Shown: positions 52,468 to 62,455, numbered from the stretch's first letter. The stretch: DNA of 64,000 nt from Actinomycetospora corticicola (GCF_013409505.1 NZ_JACCBN010000001.1:3906001-3970000); one strand, 5' to 3'. Made by a program: numbers and translations. Notes: generated by a model from the letters alone, not told the origin.

Positions 52468-53513
52468 CGGTTCGCGTCGCTGATGATGCCGACCGGGAGG
52501 TCGATCTGGATCGGGTTCGGGATCGGGAGCTGGATCGGCCCGGGGAGGGTCGTGTCGATGCGCACCCCGGCCTGGCAGAGGTAGAAGTTGAACCAGGACC
52601 CGTAGCTGCCGGCCCGCCCGAAGTTGTTGGCCTTCTGCGGGATGTTCCGCAAGGCGTTCTCCACGAGGCCTCGGTTGCGGTTGAGGATGTCGGCCTCCGT
52701 GCCGAGCTTGACGATGTCGTCGCGCAGCGGGGGGCGGGCGTCGGCGAGGAAGCCGGCCGTGACCTGCGTGAGGTCGGCGATGGGCTGCAGGGTGGAGCCG
52801 ATCGCGACCCGGTCCTGGGCGAGCCCGCTGACGAGCTGCTGCAGCGACACGATGAGGCTCGAGAGCTTGTCGTCCCGGGCGTTCACGGTGTCGAGCGTCA
52901 GGTTCAGGTTGTCGATGACCCGGCCGATGACGGCGTCGCGGTCGGCGATCGTCGAGGTCAGCGAGGCGGTGCTGGCGAGGAGCTGGTTGATGTTCCCGCC
53001 CTCGCCCTGGAGGACCTGGATGATCTCGAAGGACAGCTTGTTCACGTCGTCCGGGCTCAGCGCCTGGAACAGCGGCTTGAACCCGTTGAACACGACCGTG
53101 AGGTTGAGCGGCGGCTGCGTCTGCGTCACCGGCACCACCCCGTCGGGCTGCAGGTACTGGTTCATCGGCCCGTTGCCGCGCTGGATGTCCAGGTACCGCT
53201 GCCCGACGAGGTTCTGGTACTTGATCGCGTACCGCGACCCGATCGGGAGCTTGCGTGTGTCCTCGACGGTGAACGACACCTCGGCCACCGACCGGTCGAC
53301 CACCTGGACGTCGCTGACCCGGCCGACCCGGACGCCGGCGATCCGCACGTCGCTGCCGGCGATGAGGCCGGAGGCGTCGGTGAACCGCGCCTTGTACTCC
53401 TGGGTCGAGGCGAAGAAGTTGTTCTGGATCGTGCCCAGCAGCAGGACCACCGACAGGACGGTGACGATCGCGAAGATGACCAGCTTGACCAGCGGCGCGA
53501 CGACCCCCCTCAT
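52458..53513 (-). CDS. MceB-family substrate-binding protein
   Basis: A 351-residue protein: anchor (LVIFAIVTVLSVVLLLGTIQ), Mce domain (QEYKARFTDASGLIAGSDVR, IAGVRVGRVSDVQVVDRSVA) and helical stalk. Its C-terminal Cys pair (FYLCQAG and ANRCS) matches B subunits. It is the shortest of the six, as is usual for MceB. ATGA overlap with mceA. Confidence 0.9.
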   Translation of the reverse strand: MRGVVAPLVKLVIFAIVTVLSVVLLLGTIQNNFFASTQEYKARFTDASGLIAGSDVRIAGVRVGRVSDVQVVDRSVAEVSFTVEDTRKLPIGSRYAIKYQNLVGQRYLDIQRGNGPMNQYLQPDGVVPVTQTQPPLNLTVVFNGFKPLFQALSPDDVNKLSFEIIQVLQGEGGNINQLLASTASLTSTIADRDAVIGRVIDNLNLTLDTVNARDDKLSSLIVSLQQLVSGLAQDRVAIGSTLQPIADLTQVTAGFLADARPPLRDDIVKLGTEADILNRNRGLVENALRNIPQKANNFGRAGSYGSWFNFYLCQAGVRIDTTLPGPIQLPIPNPIQIDLPVGIISDANRCS

Positions 53514-54940
53514 CGGAGCTCCACCGTCGTGCCGCGCAGGGTCGCGCCGGTCAGGTAGGGCGCGAACGCGGGCACCTGGGACGGGGCGACGCCCATCTGC
53601 ATGGCGGTCAGCTCGGTCACGAAGCTGCGCTCCTCCGGGGAGTTGGGCGTGTTCGGCAGACCGATGTTGGCCGCGTCGATCCGCGCCGCGCCCTGGCCCT
53701 CGGTGGGCGCCGGGGCGGTGCTCGTACCGGAGGTGCTGCCACCGGTGTTCTGCGGGGTGGCGACGCGGGTCTGGACCCCGCCGTTGTCACCGCCGGTGGC
53801 GGCCATGCCCGAGTTCGACGAGGCCGGCGGCGCGAACGACCCGTCGGCGAACGGGCCGCCCGGCGGGTACTGCGGCGCCTTGCCGTTGACGAAGTAGCAG
53901 CGCGGCCCGCGGGTGTCCCGGTAGGCCGGGGCGTCACTCGGGACGTACTTGCCGCGGTCGATGACGATCTCGGCCGCGATCTGGATGCCCGTGTCCGGCT
54001 TGAGGACGTCGTTGATCTTGGGCGTCAGGTCGGTCAGCTGCTGGAACAGGCAGGGGAACTCGGGGCTGTACCGCCGCAGCAGGTCCAGCACCGGGTACGA
54101 CCGGGCGGCGAGCTCGATGATGTTCGCGCGGTTCGCCGCGAGGAACGTCGTCGTGACGTCCGAGGCCGAGGTGACCGAGCGGAAGGTCGACTCGAAGGCC
54201 GCCCGCTCCTCCACGAGCGTGCGGCTCGTCGTCACCAGGTTGTCCAGCGCGGAGAGCAGGTCCGGGAGCGCGGCGTTGTAGATGTCCGCGGTCGGGGCCA
54301 GCAGGCGCAGGTCGTTGATGAGGTCGGGCAGCGACGGGTTGATCCCGGTGAGGAACTGGTTGAGCTGCACCAGGGTCTGACCGGTCTGCGTGCCGCGGCC
54401 GGAGAGCGCCATGGAGATCGCGCCGAGGGTGTCGGAGAGCTTCTGCGGCTCGACCGCCTGGATGACCGGGAGCAGGTTGTTCAGCACCTGCTCGGTCTCG
54501 ACGGCGTTCTGCGACCGGTCCTCGCCGATCAGGTCGCCGCCCTGCAGGCGTCGCTGCGTCGGGTTCGGCGGGATCTCCAGCGACACGAAGCGCTCACCGA
54601 AGAGCGTCTTCGGGATGAGGCGGGCCGTGACGTTGCTCGGGATCGCGGACAACGCATCGGGGTCCATGGCCATCTCGACGGTGGCCTTCTGCCCGTCCGA
54701 GGAGACCGACCGGATCTCGCCGACGATCACGCCGCGGACCTTGACGTCGCCCTGCTTGGAGAGCTGGTTGCCGACCGTGTCGGTCTGCAGCGTGACCATC
54801 TCGACGGACTTGAACACCTTGTTGAACTGCGCGAGGCAGAGCCCGATCACCAGCGCGATGATCAGGAGCAGCGCGACCCCGTAGAGGCGGCGCCGCGTCG
54901 ACGTCAGCGGCGGGCGGAGGTCCTTCACCGGCGCGGTCAT
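53510..54940 (-). CDS. MceA-family substrate-binding protein
   Basis: A 476-residue protein: anchor (LYGVALLLIIALVIGLCLAQ), Mce domain (VEMVTLQTDTVGNQLSKQGD, VKVRGVIVGEIRSVSSDGQK), helical stalk and a Pro/Gly/Thr-rich C-terminus. It is the first subunit after the permeases and by order MceA. Its ATG overlaps the yrbEB stop. Confidence 0.9.
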   Translation of the reverse strand: MTAPVKDLRPPLTSTRRRLYGVALLLIIALVIGLCLAQFNKVFKSVEMVTLQTDTVGNQLSKQGDVKVRGVIVGEIRSVSSDGQKATVEMAMDPDALSAIPSNVTARLIPKTLFGERFVSLEIPPNPTQRRLQGGDLIGEDRSQNAVETEQVLNNLLPVIQAVEPQKLSDTLGAISMALSGRGTQTGQTLVQLNQFLTGINPSLPDLINDLRLLAPTADIYNAALPDLLSALDNLVTTSRTLVEERAAFESTFRSVTSASDVTTTFLAANRANIIELAARSYPVLDLLRRYSPEFPCLFQQLTDLTPKINDVLKPDTGIQIAAEIVIDRGKYVPSDAPAYRDTRGPRCYFVNGKAPQYPPGGPFADGSFAPPASSNSGMAATGGDNGGVQTRVATPQNTGGSTSGTSTAPAPTEGQGAARIDAANIGLPNTPNSPEERSFVTELTAMQMGVAPSQVPAFAPYLTGATLRGTTVELR

Positions 54941-55776
54941 CCGGCGATCCGGACCGACGTCGTGGTGCCCCAGATGGCCAGGGTCAGCAGGTTGTCCAGG
55001 ACGGTGAAGACGACGATCGAGTTCCGCACCGCGTTACCGACCGCCACGCCGACGCCGGCGGGCCCGCCACCGGCGTTGTAGCCGTAGTAGCAGTGGATCA
55101 GGATGATCGCGAAGGCGAAGACCAGCACCTTGGCGAACGAGTAGACGACGTCCTCGGGCGGCAGGAACAGGTTGAAGTAGTGGTCGTAGGTGCCCGAGGA
55201 CTGCGTGTAGAAGTTCGTGACCAGCAGCCGGGACGCCAGGTAGGAGGCGACCAGGCCGATGACGTAGAGCGGGATGACCGCGATGAAGCCGGCGATGACG
55301 CGCGAGGTCACGAGGAACGGCAGCGAGGGCACCGCCATGACCTCGAGCGCGTCGATCTCCTCGGACACCCGCTGGGCGCCGAGCTGGGCGGTGAAGCCGG
55401 CGCCGACCGTCGCGGAGAGCGCCAGCGCCCCGACCAGCGGCGCCACCTCGCGGGTGTTGAAGTACGCCGTCACGAAGCCGGAGAAGGCCGACGTGCCGAT
55501 CTGGTTCAGCGCCGAGTAGCTCTGCAGACCGACGACGGAGCCGGTGAAGAACGTCAGCGTCGCGACGATGACGACGGTGCCGCCGATGAGCGCGAGCGCG
55601 CCGGAGCCGAACGCCACCTCGGTGAGGAGGCGCAGCACCTCGCGCTTGTAGCGCCGCAGGGTGCGGGGGATCCAGCCGATCGTCTTCGCGAAGAACGCCG
55701 CCTGGTCCCCCATGGTGTCGAGGACGCCGAGGGGGCCGTCCACGAGCGCGCGGGCGCGACGCGTGATCACTGCCAT
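54937..55776 (-). CDS. YrbEB/MlaE-type permease of the Mce system
   Basis: A 279-residue MlaE-fold permease. An amphipathic N-terminal region leads to five or six transmembrane helices. The conserved coupling segment FTAQLGAQRVSEEIDALEVM, with the EExDALxVM signature that contacts the ATPase, is intact. Together with YrbEA it forms the membrane heterodimer. Confidence 0.93.
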   Translation of the reverse strand: MAVITRRARALVDGPLGVLDTMGDQAAFFAKTIGWIPRTLRRYKREVLRLLTEVAFGSGALALIGGTVVIVATLTFFTGSVVGLQSYSALNQIGTSAFSGFVTAYFNTREVAPLVGALALSATVGAGFTAQLGAQRVSEEIDALEVMAVPSLPFLVTSRVIAGFIAVIPLYVIGLVASYLASRLLVTNFYTQSSGTYDHYFNLFLPPEDVVYSFAKVLVFAFAIILIHCYYGYNAGGGPAGVGVAVGNAVRNSIVVFTVLDNLLTLAIWGTTTSVRIAG

Positions 55777-55831
55777 CGTGATGTGTCTCCGGCTGTGTGG
55801 GGAGCGAGCCGCATGGGGAGGGGGTCCGTAC

Positions 55832-56626
55832 CTAGAACTTGTTCGGTGGGACGAGGTTCAGGTAGACGGCCGTCACGATCACGTTGATCGCGAACAGGAG
55901 GATGAACGTGATGACCACGGCCTGGTTGACCGCGTCCCCCACGCCCTTGGGACCGCCGGAGGGGTTCAACCCCCGGAAGGCCGCGACGATCCCGGCCGCG
56001 AGGCCGAACAACGCCGCCTTGATGAACCCGACGAGCAGGTCGCTGGGCTTCGAGAGCGCCGAGAAGCCCTGGATGTAGGCGCCCGGGGTGACGCCCTGCA
56101 GGACCACGTTGAAGTAGTAGCCGCCGGCGACACCGACGATCGAGACCAGCCCGAAGAGCAGGGCCGACACGAGGATGGCCGCGAGGACGCGGGGGACGAC
56201 GAGGCGCTGGATCGGGTTGATGCCCAGCACCTCCATCGCGTCGATCTCCTCACGGATGGTGCGGGCGCCGAGGTCCGCGCAGATCGCGGACCCGCCCGCG
56301 CCCGCCACCAGGAGCGCGCAGATGACCGGCGCGGCCTGCTGGATGACGGCCAGGGTGCTGGCGGCGCCCGAGAACGACTGGGCGCCGAACTGCCGGATCA
56401 GCGACCCCAGCTGCAGCGAGATGACCGAGCCGAAGGAGATCGACACGAGCGCCGCGGGGAGGATGCAGACCCGGGAGATGAACCAGCACTGCTCGATGAA
56501 CTCCTTGGTCTGGAACGGCCGCTGGAAGATGCCGACGAAGATGTCCAGACCGAGGGCGAAGAGCTTGCCGGTCGCCGAGAGGGCGCCCGCGCCCGGGAAG
56601 CGCCCGGCGGTGATGCGAGAGGTCAC
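55832..56626 (-). CDS. YrbEA/MlaE-type permease of the Mce system
   Basis: A 264-residue MlaE-fold permease. The coupling motif SAICADLGARTIREEIDAME is present with VLGINPIQRLVVPRVLA. Its start overlaps the mceG stop, and 55 bases separate it from yrbEB. It supplies the second half of the permease pair. Confidence 0.93.
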   Translation of the reverse strand: MTSRITAGRFPGAGALSATGKLFALGLDIFVGIFQRPFQTKEFIEQCWFISRVCILPAALVSISFGSVISLQLGSLIRQFGAQSFSGAASTLAVIQQAAPVICALLVAGAGGSAICADLGARTIREEIDAMEVLGINPIQRLVVPRVLAAILVSALLFGLVSIVGVAGGYYFNVVLQGVTPGAYIQGFSALSKPSDLLVGFIKAALFGLAAGIVAAFRGLNPSGGPKGVGDAVNQAVVITFILLFAINVIVTAVYLNLVPPNKF

Positions 56627-58350
56627 GAGTCGCTCCGGCGGAAGAGTCGACGGAGTCCGCCCTCGGAGCGCTTGCGCTCCGCGTCGGACCCGCCCTGCCC
56701 GGGGCCGTTCTGCGGGTTCGCGCCGCCGGCCAGCTGGTCGGCCGCGGACTGCTCACGGCCCTCGGCACCGGTCGCGGCGGGCATCGCCCACCCGGACCGC
56801 TCGTCGCCCCGGTCGGACGCCGCACCCGGCGTCGCGACCAGCTGCGTCGGCCCCTCGTCGGGCCCGGAGGCCGCCGACGAGCCGGACGACCCGCCGTCCT
56901 GCGACACCGGAATCTGCTCGGTGCGGGGCTCCTCGTCGGACTCCGCGTCCTTCTCCGGCGAGGTCGCCGTGTCGTCCTCGGCCGTCTCGGTCATCTCCGA
57001 GCTCGAGTCGGACCCGTCCTCGGGGGCGGCGCCGCTCTCGTCGGACTTCTCGTCCTCGGACTTGGTGTGCTCGCCGGCCTGCGGGAGCACCACCGTGCCG
57101 CCGGCGTAGTCGTCGACCGGGACACCGACCAGCGGCTCGTCGGACTCCGGGGGCTCCGGGGGCGCCTTGCGGGCCTCCGCGTCGCCGTCGGGGTTCCCGG
57201 ACCCGGGCTCTCCCCCGGCCTCCTCGGGCGACCCCTCGGTCATCGACTCGGTCTGGTTCTCCTCCATCGCCTGGTAGCCGAACGGGTCGGCGTCCTCCGG
57301 CGGGTTGTCCCGCGTGAGCTCGATCAGCTCCGTGCGGTCCTGGTCCTTGGAGATCCCGTAGCGCTCCATGTCCTCGTCGGTCAGCGACTCGAGGATCGCG
57401 GTCTGCGCCTTCTCCGGGAGCGTGTGCAGGATCTGCATGACCCGGTCCTTGCGGCGCTGCACCGCCTTGCGCTCACCGAGGCCCTCGGTGGGGTTGAGCT
57501 GGGGGTCGATGAAGGACTCCTCGGACTCCGCCGAGCCGCCCTGCTTCTTCAGCTCCTCCATCTCCGCCTCCATCTGGGCGGTGTCCTTCTCCTCGGACAT
57601 CCCGATGGGACCGATACGGCGGCCCTGGAGGAACTGCTGGACCACCGGCTCCTCGGAGGTCAGCAGGACCTCGCGCGGGCCGAACATCACCAGGTTGCGC
57701 CGGAACAGCATCCCGATGTTGTCCGGGAGGGAGCGCGCGGTGCCGAGGTGGTGGGTGACGATGAGGATCGTCGCGTCGAGCTGGGTGTTCAGGTCGACGA
57801 TCAGCTGGTTCAGGTACGCGGTGCGCACCGGGTCCAGGCCGGAGTCCGGCTCGTCGACCAGGATGATCTCGGGGTCGAGCACCAGCGCGCGGGCCAGCCC
57901 GGCGCGCTTCTTCATCCCGCCGGAGATCTCGCCGGGCAGCTTGTCCTCGGCGCCGCCGAGCCCGACCAGGTCGAGCTTCTCCATGACGATGTCCTTGATC
58001 TCGGACTCGCCCTTGCGGGTGTGCTCACGCAACGGGAACGCCACGTTGTCGTAGAGGTTCATCGACCCGAACAGCGCGCCGTCCTGGAACAGCACCCCGA
58101 ACAGCTTGCGGATCTCGTAGAGCCGCGACTCCGAGCACCGCACCAGGTCGGTGTCGTGGATGAAGATCGAGCCCTTCTCGGGCTTGAGCAGACCGATGAT
58201 CGACTTCAGCAGGACCGACTTACCGGTACCCGACGGGCCCAGCAGGACGCTCACCTCACCGGCCGGGAGCGTCAGCGTGACGTCGGACCAGATGTTGGAG
58301 CTGCCGAAGGACTTCGAGAGGTTCTTGATCCCGACCTCGACGCCACCCAT
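56623..58350 (-). CDS. mceG: MceG/Mkl ABC ATPase with long acidic tail
   Basis: A 575-residue ABC ATPase that powers Mce lipid import. The Walker A motif is GPSGTGKS (38-45), the Q-loop Gln89, the signature EISGGMKKR at 141-149, Walker B ILVDEPDSGLDP at about 163-174 and the H-loop near His200. The core ends around residue 255. The known Mkl extension follows, then a further tail rich in Glu, Asp, Ser and Pro (about residues 330-575) that makes the protein roughly 200 residues longer than mycobacterial Mkl. ATG 58350 has GGGAGG upstream. Here it opens the mce operon, whereas in Mycobacterium tuberculosis mkl is a stand-alone gene in the same rplL-rpoB interval. Confidence 0.92.
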   Translation of the reverse strand: MGGVEVGIKNLSKSFGSSNIWSDVTLTLPAGEVSVLLGPSGTGKSVLLKSIIGLLKPEKGSIFIHDTDLVRCSESRLYEIRKLFGVLFQDGALFGSMNLYDNVAFPLREHTRKGESEIKDIVMEKLDLVGLGGAEDKLPGEISGGMKKRAGLARALVLDPEIILVDEPDSGLDPVRTAYLNQLIVDLNTQLDATILIVTHHLGTARSLPDNIGMLFRRNLVMFGPREVLLTSEEPVVQQFLQGRRIGPIGMSEEKDTAQMEAEMEELKKQGGSAESEESFIDPQLNPTEGLGERKAVQRRKDRVMQILHTLPEKAQTAILESLTDEDMERYGISKDQDRTELIELTRDNPPEDADPFGYQAMEENQTESMTEGSPEEAGGEPGSGNPDGDAEARKAPPEPPESDEPLVGVPVDDYAGGTVVLPQAGEHTKSEDEKSDESGAAPEDGSDSSSEMTETAEDDTATSPEKDAESDEEPRTEQIPVSQDGGSSGSSAASGPDEGPTQLVATPGAASDRGDERSGWAMPAATGAEGREQSAADQLAGGANPQNGPGQGGSDAERKRSEGGLRRLFRRSDS

Positions 58351-58615
58351 TGAATGCCTCCCGGCCTGATGTCCGACCTCGCCGTGGGACGGACCGGATC
58401 GTGTGGTGACCCGTCCGAACTGTGCGCCCGATTACGGCGCGACGGCCCGAGGAGTCGGGCATCACAGCGACAACGACCTGCGCGACGGGAGGTTACTGGA
58501 CGGGTAACCCGGGTCACCCGTCAGGGATACCTCCGCGTAGCACGTCAGCCGGAACGCGGCGTTCGGGTGAGTCGGACCCGGAAGGTGCTGCTCCGAACGG
58601 TCTAGAAAAGCCGAA
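58351..58615. other. Upstream region of the mce operon
   Basis: No gene is supported. This gap between the rplL terminator and mceG must hold the mce promoter. TAATCG at about 58430 on the minus strand is the most AT-rich hexamer, but no partner -35 is convincing. Confidence 0.35.
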
Positions 58616-58644
58616 GGGGCGGGGTCCGTGTCGGACCCCACCCC
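58616..58644 (-). terminator. Intrinsic terminator after rplL
   Basis: On the minus strand GGGGTGGGGTCCG pairs with CGGACCCCGCCCC around ACA, and the stem is followed by TTCGGCTTTTCT. It is one of the few terminators here with a real T run. It lies about 60 bases after the rplL stop. Confidence 0.75.
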
Positions 58645-58702
58645 TCCGAGCGGTGGTAGCGCGCCTCCCCCGTCCGGGGGAGACGCGCCGGCTACGGCCG
58701 GA

Positions 58703-59089
58703 TCAGCTCAGGCTGACCTTGGCGCCGGCCTCCTCGAGCTTCGCCTTGGCGGCCTCGGCGGCCTCCTTGGCGACACCCTCGATGATCGGCTTCGGCGCGC
58801 TCTCGACGAGCTCCTTGGCCTCCTTGAGGCCCAGGCCCGAGACGACCTCGCGGACGACCTTGATGACCTGGATCTTCTTGTCGCCGGCGGCCTCGAGGAC
58901 GACGTTGAACTCGTCCTTCTCCTCCTCGGCCGGGGCAGCGGCGCCACCGGCGGCGGGCGCGGCGGCGGCGACCGGGGCGGCGGCGGTGACCTCGAAGGTG
59001 TCCTCGAACTTCTTCACGAACTCCGAGAGCTCGAGCAGCGTCATGTCCTTGAAGGCGTCGAGCAGCTCGTCGGTGGAAAGCTTCGCCAT
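58703..59089 (-). CDS. rplL: Ribosomal protein bL12
   Basis: A 128-residue bL7/L12: [20 protein letters not shown], an Ala/Pro/Glu hinge and the C-terminal domain [20 protein letters not shown] with [16 protein letters not shown]. It forms the stalk that recruits translation GTPases. The ATG at 59089 is set by homology. Confidence 0.97.
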   Translation of the reverse strand: MAKLSTDELLDAFKDMTLLELSEFVKKFEDTFEVTAAAPVAAAAPAAGGAAAPAEEEKDEFNVVLEAAGDKKIQVIKVVREVVSGLGLKEAKELVESAPKPIIEGVAKEAAEAAKAKLEEAGAKVSLS

Positions 59090-59132
59090 GGTGGCGGTCC
59101 CTCTTTCTTCGTTCAGGGGGTGGTGACGGGGA

Positions 59133-59729
59133 TCAGGACTCGGCAGCGGCGGCGTCGGCCGACTCGACCGCGGCGACGGCCTCCTCGGTGCTCCCGCTGC
59201 CCTCGGCGGCACGCTTGTCCTGCAGGGCCTGGGCCAGGCGGGCGATCTGCGAGGCCGGGGCGTTGAACAGGCCGGCGGCCTTGGCGAGGTTGCCCTTCAT
59301 GGCGCCGGCGAGCTTCGCCAGCAGGACCTCGCGGGAGTCCAGATCGGCCAGCTTGGTGATCTCGTCGGCGGAGAGGGGACGCCCCTCCATGTAGCCGCCC
59401 TTGACGACGAGGGCCTTGTTGTCCTTCTGGAAGTCGCGCAGCGCCTTGGCGGCGTCCACGGGCTCCCCGGACACGAAGGCGATCGCCGTCGGACCGACGA
59501 GCAGCTCGTCGAGTCCCTCGACCCCCGCCTCGGCGGCAGCCAGCTTGACCAGCGTGTTCTTGGCGACCGTGTAGTTCACGTCGTTGCCCAGCGACCGACG
59601 CAGCTGCGTGATCTGCTTCGTCGTCAGGCCCCGGTACTCGGTCACGACCATGGCCGAGGCGTCGCGGAACTCCGCGGTGATCTCGGCGACGGCGGCCACC
59701 TTGTCGGCGGCCGGTGCACGTTCAGCCAT
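59133..59729 (-). CDS. rplJ: Ribosomal protein uL10
   Basis: A 198-residue uL10: [40 protein letters not shown] and the C-terminal helix that binds L12 dimers. The Ala/Glu-rich end is slightly longer than usual. The start has GAGGAGAGGAGG upstream. Leader structures lie before it. Confidence 0.97.
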   Translation of the reverse strand: MAERAPAADKVAAVAEITAEFRDASAMVVTEYRGLTTKQITQLRRSLGNDVNYTVAKNTLVKLAAAEAGVEGLDELLVGPTAIAFVSGEPVDAAKALRDFQKDNKALVVKGGYMEGRPLSADEITKLADLDSREVLLAKLAGAMKGNLAKAAGLFNAPASQIARLAQALQDKRAAEGSGSTEEAVAAVESADAAAAES

Positions 59730-60098
59730 CCGCGCCTCCTCTCCTCACTCGGGCGTTCGGACGGTGTTCCCCCGAGAACGACGGGCCCGGAAATGACGGG
59801 CCCGACGACGACGAAAGCCCCGTGCGCAGGCGCACGGGGCTCGGTGACGCGGGCGGCCCGGGGCCACCCACACCGTTCCTCGTTCTCCTGCGCGGGCCGT
59901 CCGCCGGAGCGGACCTTCGTCCTCCCGCACCGTCCGTGGTGGACGCTCCGGGAGGAGACCAGCGGTCTCGGGTGGAACTCGGTGACAGTGGTGGTGCTCG
60001 CCGACGGGCGGACCCGTCGGGCTGTCCGGTCCAGGATACGCGACGGCCCGGGACCCCCCGTCGAGCGGGGTGTCCCGGGCCAGTACGACGTGCGCGGG
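59730..60098 (-). promoter_or_regulatory. rplJ leader region with attenuator-like hairpins
   Basis: No gene is supported. AGCCCCGTGCGC pairs with GCGCACGGGGCT at 59816-59841, followed on the minus strand by TTCGTCGTCG. A second hairpin formed by two CGGGCCCG copies follows at 59783-59805. TATCCT at 60033-60038 (minus) is a -10 candidate. The long structured leader fits the autogenous L10 control known in other bacteria; that parallel is inference. Confidence 0.5.
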
Positions 60099-60809
60099 TC
60101 AGGCCTCCGTGGAGGTCAGATTCCGCGTGCGGTTCGGGTCGACCGGGATGCCCGGGCCCATCGTCGTGGTCACGGTGATCTTCTTGACGTAGCGACCCTT
60201 GGCGGCGGACGGCTTCGCCCGGAGGATCTCGTCGAGGGCTGCCCCGTAGTTCTCGACGAGCTTCTCGGCGTCGAAGCTGGCCTTGCCGATGACCAGGTGC
60301 AGGTTCGCCTGCTTGTCCACGCGGAAGTTGACCTTGCCGCCCTTGATGTCGGAGACCGCACGGGTCACGTCCGGGGTGACCGTGCCGGTCTTCGGGTTCG
60401 GCATCAGGCCGCGCGGGCCGAGGATGCGGGCGACCCGACCGACCTTGGCCATCTGGTCGGGCGCGGCGACGGCGGCGTCGAACTCCAGCCACCCGCCCTG
60501 GATGCGCTCGATCAGGTCGTCGGAGCCGACCACGTCGGCGCCGGCGGCCTCGGCCTCGGTGGCCTTGTCACCGGTGGCGAACACGATGACGCGGGCCGTC
60601 TTGCCGGTGCCGTGCGGCAGGTTGATCGTGCCGCGGACCATCTGGTCGGCCTTGCGGGGGTCGACGCCGAGCCGCATGGCGACCTCGACGGTCGCGTCCA
60701 TCTTCGTGCTCGCCGTCTTCTTCGCGAGCTCGACCGCCTCGAGGGGCGCGTACAGGTGCTCCTCGTCGATCAGCTCGGCGGCCTGGCGATAGGCCTTGCT
60801 GCGCTTCAT
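60099..60809 (-). CDS. rplA: Ribosomal protein uL1
   Basis: A 236-residue uL1: [40 protein letters not shown] and [20 protein letters not shown]. It forms the mobile L1 stalk at the E site and often represses its own operon. The ATG at 60809 follows GAAGGA; upstream in-frame residues are not L1-like. Confidence 0.97.
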   Translation of the reverse strand: MKRSKAYRQAAELIDEEHLYAPLEAVELAKKTASTKMDATVEVAMRLGVDPRKADQMVRGTINLPHGTGKTARVIVFATGDKATEAEAAGADVVGSDDLIERIQGGWLEFDAAVAAPDQMAKVGRVARILGPRGLMPNPKTGTVTPDVTRAVSDIKGGKVNFRVDKQANLHLVIGKASFDAEKLVENYGAALDEILRAKPSAAKGRYVKKITVTTTMGPGIPVDPNRTRNLTSTEA

Positions 60810-60888
60810 GCTCTGTCCTTCGTGAGATGGCGGATCAGGTGTGGTGACGGGCGGCGCACGCCCTCCCACTCGACTCCGGCGGAGTGGT

Positions 60889-61323
60889 TCAGCCGGAGAC
60901 GGTCAGGCCCATCGACCGGGCGGTCCCGGCGATGATCTTGGCGGCCTGGTCGAGGTCGTTCGCGTTCAGGTCGGCCATCTTGGTCTGCGCGATCTCGCGG
61001 ACCTGGGCGTCGGTGACCGAGCCGACCTTCTTCGTGTGCGGCGTCGGGCTGCCGGACTGGATCCCCGCGGCGGCGAGGAGCAGCTTGGCGGCCGGCGGCG
61101 TCTTCAGCGCGAAGGTGAAGGAGCGGTCCTCGTAGATCGAGATCTCGACCGGCACGACCTGACCACGCTGCGCCTCGGTGGCGGCGTTGTAGGCCTTGCA
61201 GAACTCCATGATGTTGACGCCGTGCTGGCCCAGCGCCGGGCCGACCGGCGGAGCGGGCGTCGCCGCGCCGGCCTTGATCTGCAGCTTGACGACCGCGGAC
61301 AGTCGCCTCTTCTTCGGGGGCAT
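60889..61323 (-). CDS. rplK: Ribosomal protein uL11
   Basis: A 144-residue uL11: [20 protein letters not shown], the Pro-rich [19 protein letters not shown] and the rRNA-binding C-terminus. It forms the GTPase-associated centre and is the binding site of thiostrepton-type drugs; the prolines involved are normal. Upstream in-frame sequence is a nusG shadow. Confidence 0.97.
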   Translation of the reverse strand: MPPKKRRLSAVVKLQIKAGAATPAPPVGPALGQHGVNIMEFCKAYNAATEAQRGQVVPVEISIYEDRSFTFALKTPPAAKLLLAAAGIQSGSPTPHTKKVGSVTDAQVREIAQTKMADLNANDLDQAAKIIAGTARSMGLTVSG

Positions 61324-61385
61324 GCCTGGGACTTCCTCACGTTCCTGTTCGGGACCCGTCCCGCGGACCGGACTCCGCGGGACGA

Positions 61386-62378
61386 CTAAATCTTCGAGAC
61401 CTGGTTGAAGCCGAGCTCGACCGGGGTCTCCCGGCCGAAGATGGACACCAGGACCTTGACCTTCTGGGCGTCGACGTTGACCTCGGAGATGCTCGCCGGG
61501 AGCGTGGCGAACGGGCCGTCCATGACGGTGACCGACTCGCCCACCTCGAAGTCCACCTCGACCGGCGCGGGCCCGCGGGTGTCGGCGGCCGCCGCGGCGG
61601 TGTCGCCGCCCTTGGCCTTCTTCGCCGGCGCCTCCTGGCGCGGCAGCAGGAACTTGGTGACCTCGTCGAGGGTGAGCGGCGAGGGCCGCGACGTCGCCCC
61701 GACGAAGCCGGTGACGCCCGGCGTGTTGCGCACCGCGCTCCACGAGGCGTCGTTGAGCTCCATCCGCACCAGGATGTAGCCGGGCAGCACCTTGCGCTGG
61801 ACCTGCTTGCGCTGCCCGTTCTTGATCTCGGTGACCTCCTCGGTGGGCACCTCGACCTGGAAGATGAAGTCCTCGACGTCGAGCGTCTGCACGCGCGTCT
61901 CGAGGTTGGTCTTCACCTTGTTCTCGTAGCCGGCGTAGGAGTGCACGACGTACCAGTCGCCGGGGGCGAGCCGCAGCGACTCCTTGAGCGCCTTGACCGG
62001 GTCCTCGGGCTCGTCGGGCTCCTCGGGCTCGGTCGGCACGACCACCGGGGCGCCCTCGGCGTCGACGACGGCCGCGTCACCGGTTCCCGCCGCCTGCGAG
62101 GGCAGGTCCTCGGCCTCCTCCTCGGGGGTGCCCCCGAGCGCCTCACGGGCCGCGGCCAGGTCGGCCTCCGGGTCGACCTCGTCGTCGCCCTCGGGGACCT
62201 CGCCGTCCGCACGCGCCTGCGCGGCGGCCCGGGCGACCTCGGCGTCGTCGAGGGTGGCCGGGGCCTCCTCGGTGCTGAGGTCGGAGCCCTCGCGGATGAT
62301 CACACCGCGCGTGCGGGCCTCGCCCACGAGTTCGGGCTCACCGCCCTCGGGGCCGGTGGCGGGAACATCTGCGGAGGT
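61386..62378 (-). CDS. nusG: Transcription factor NusG with acidic N-terminal extension
   Basis: A 330-residue NusG. The NGN domain starts at about residue 138 ([40 protein letters not shown]). The KOW domain is at the C-terminus ([37 protein letters not shown]). Residues 1-137 are an acidic, Ala/Glu/Asp-rich disordered arm, and a Lys/Ala-rich insert ([17 protein letters not shown]) separates NGN and KOW. Standard NusG is about 180 residues; actinobacterial forms often have an arm. Start GTG 62378 with a purine-rich site; it acts with RNAP and uS10. Confidence 0.94.
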   Translation of the reverse strand, partial: TSADVPATGPEGGEPELVGEARTRGVIIREGSDLSTEEAPATLDDAEVARAAAQARADGEVPEGDDEVDPEADLAAAREALGGTPEEEAEDLPSQAAGTGDAAVVDAEGAPVVVPTEPEEPDEPEDPVKALKESLRLAPGDWYVVHSYAGYENKVKTNLETRVQTLDVEDFIFQVEVPTEEVTEIKNGQRKQVQRKVLPGYILVRMELNDASWSAVRNTPGVTGFVGATSRPSPLTLDEVTKFLLPRQEAPAKKAKGGDTAAAAADTRGPAPVEVDFEVGESVTVMDGPFATLPASISEVNVDAQKVKVLVSIFGRETPVELGFNQVSKI

Positions 62379-62455
62379 CACTTCTTCTCTCACTTCCTTC
62401 GGGTGCGCGGCGTCGGACCGCACGGCGGGGCCGGCCGTGGCCGGTGGGCGGGCGG

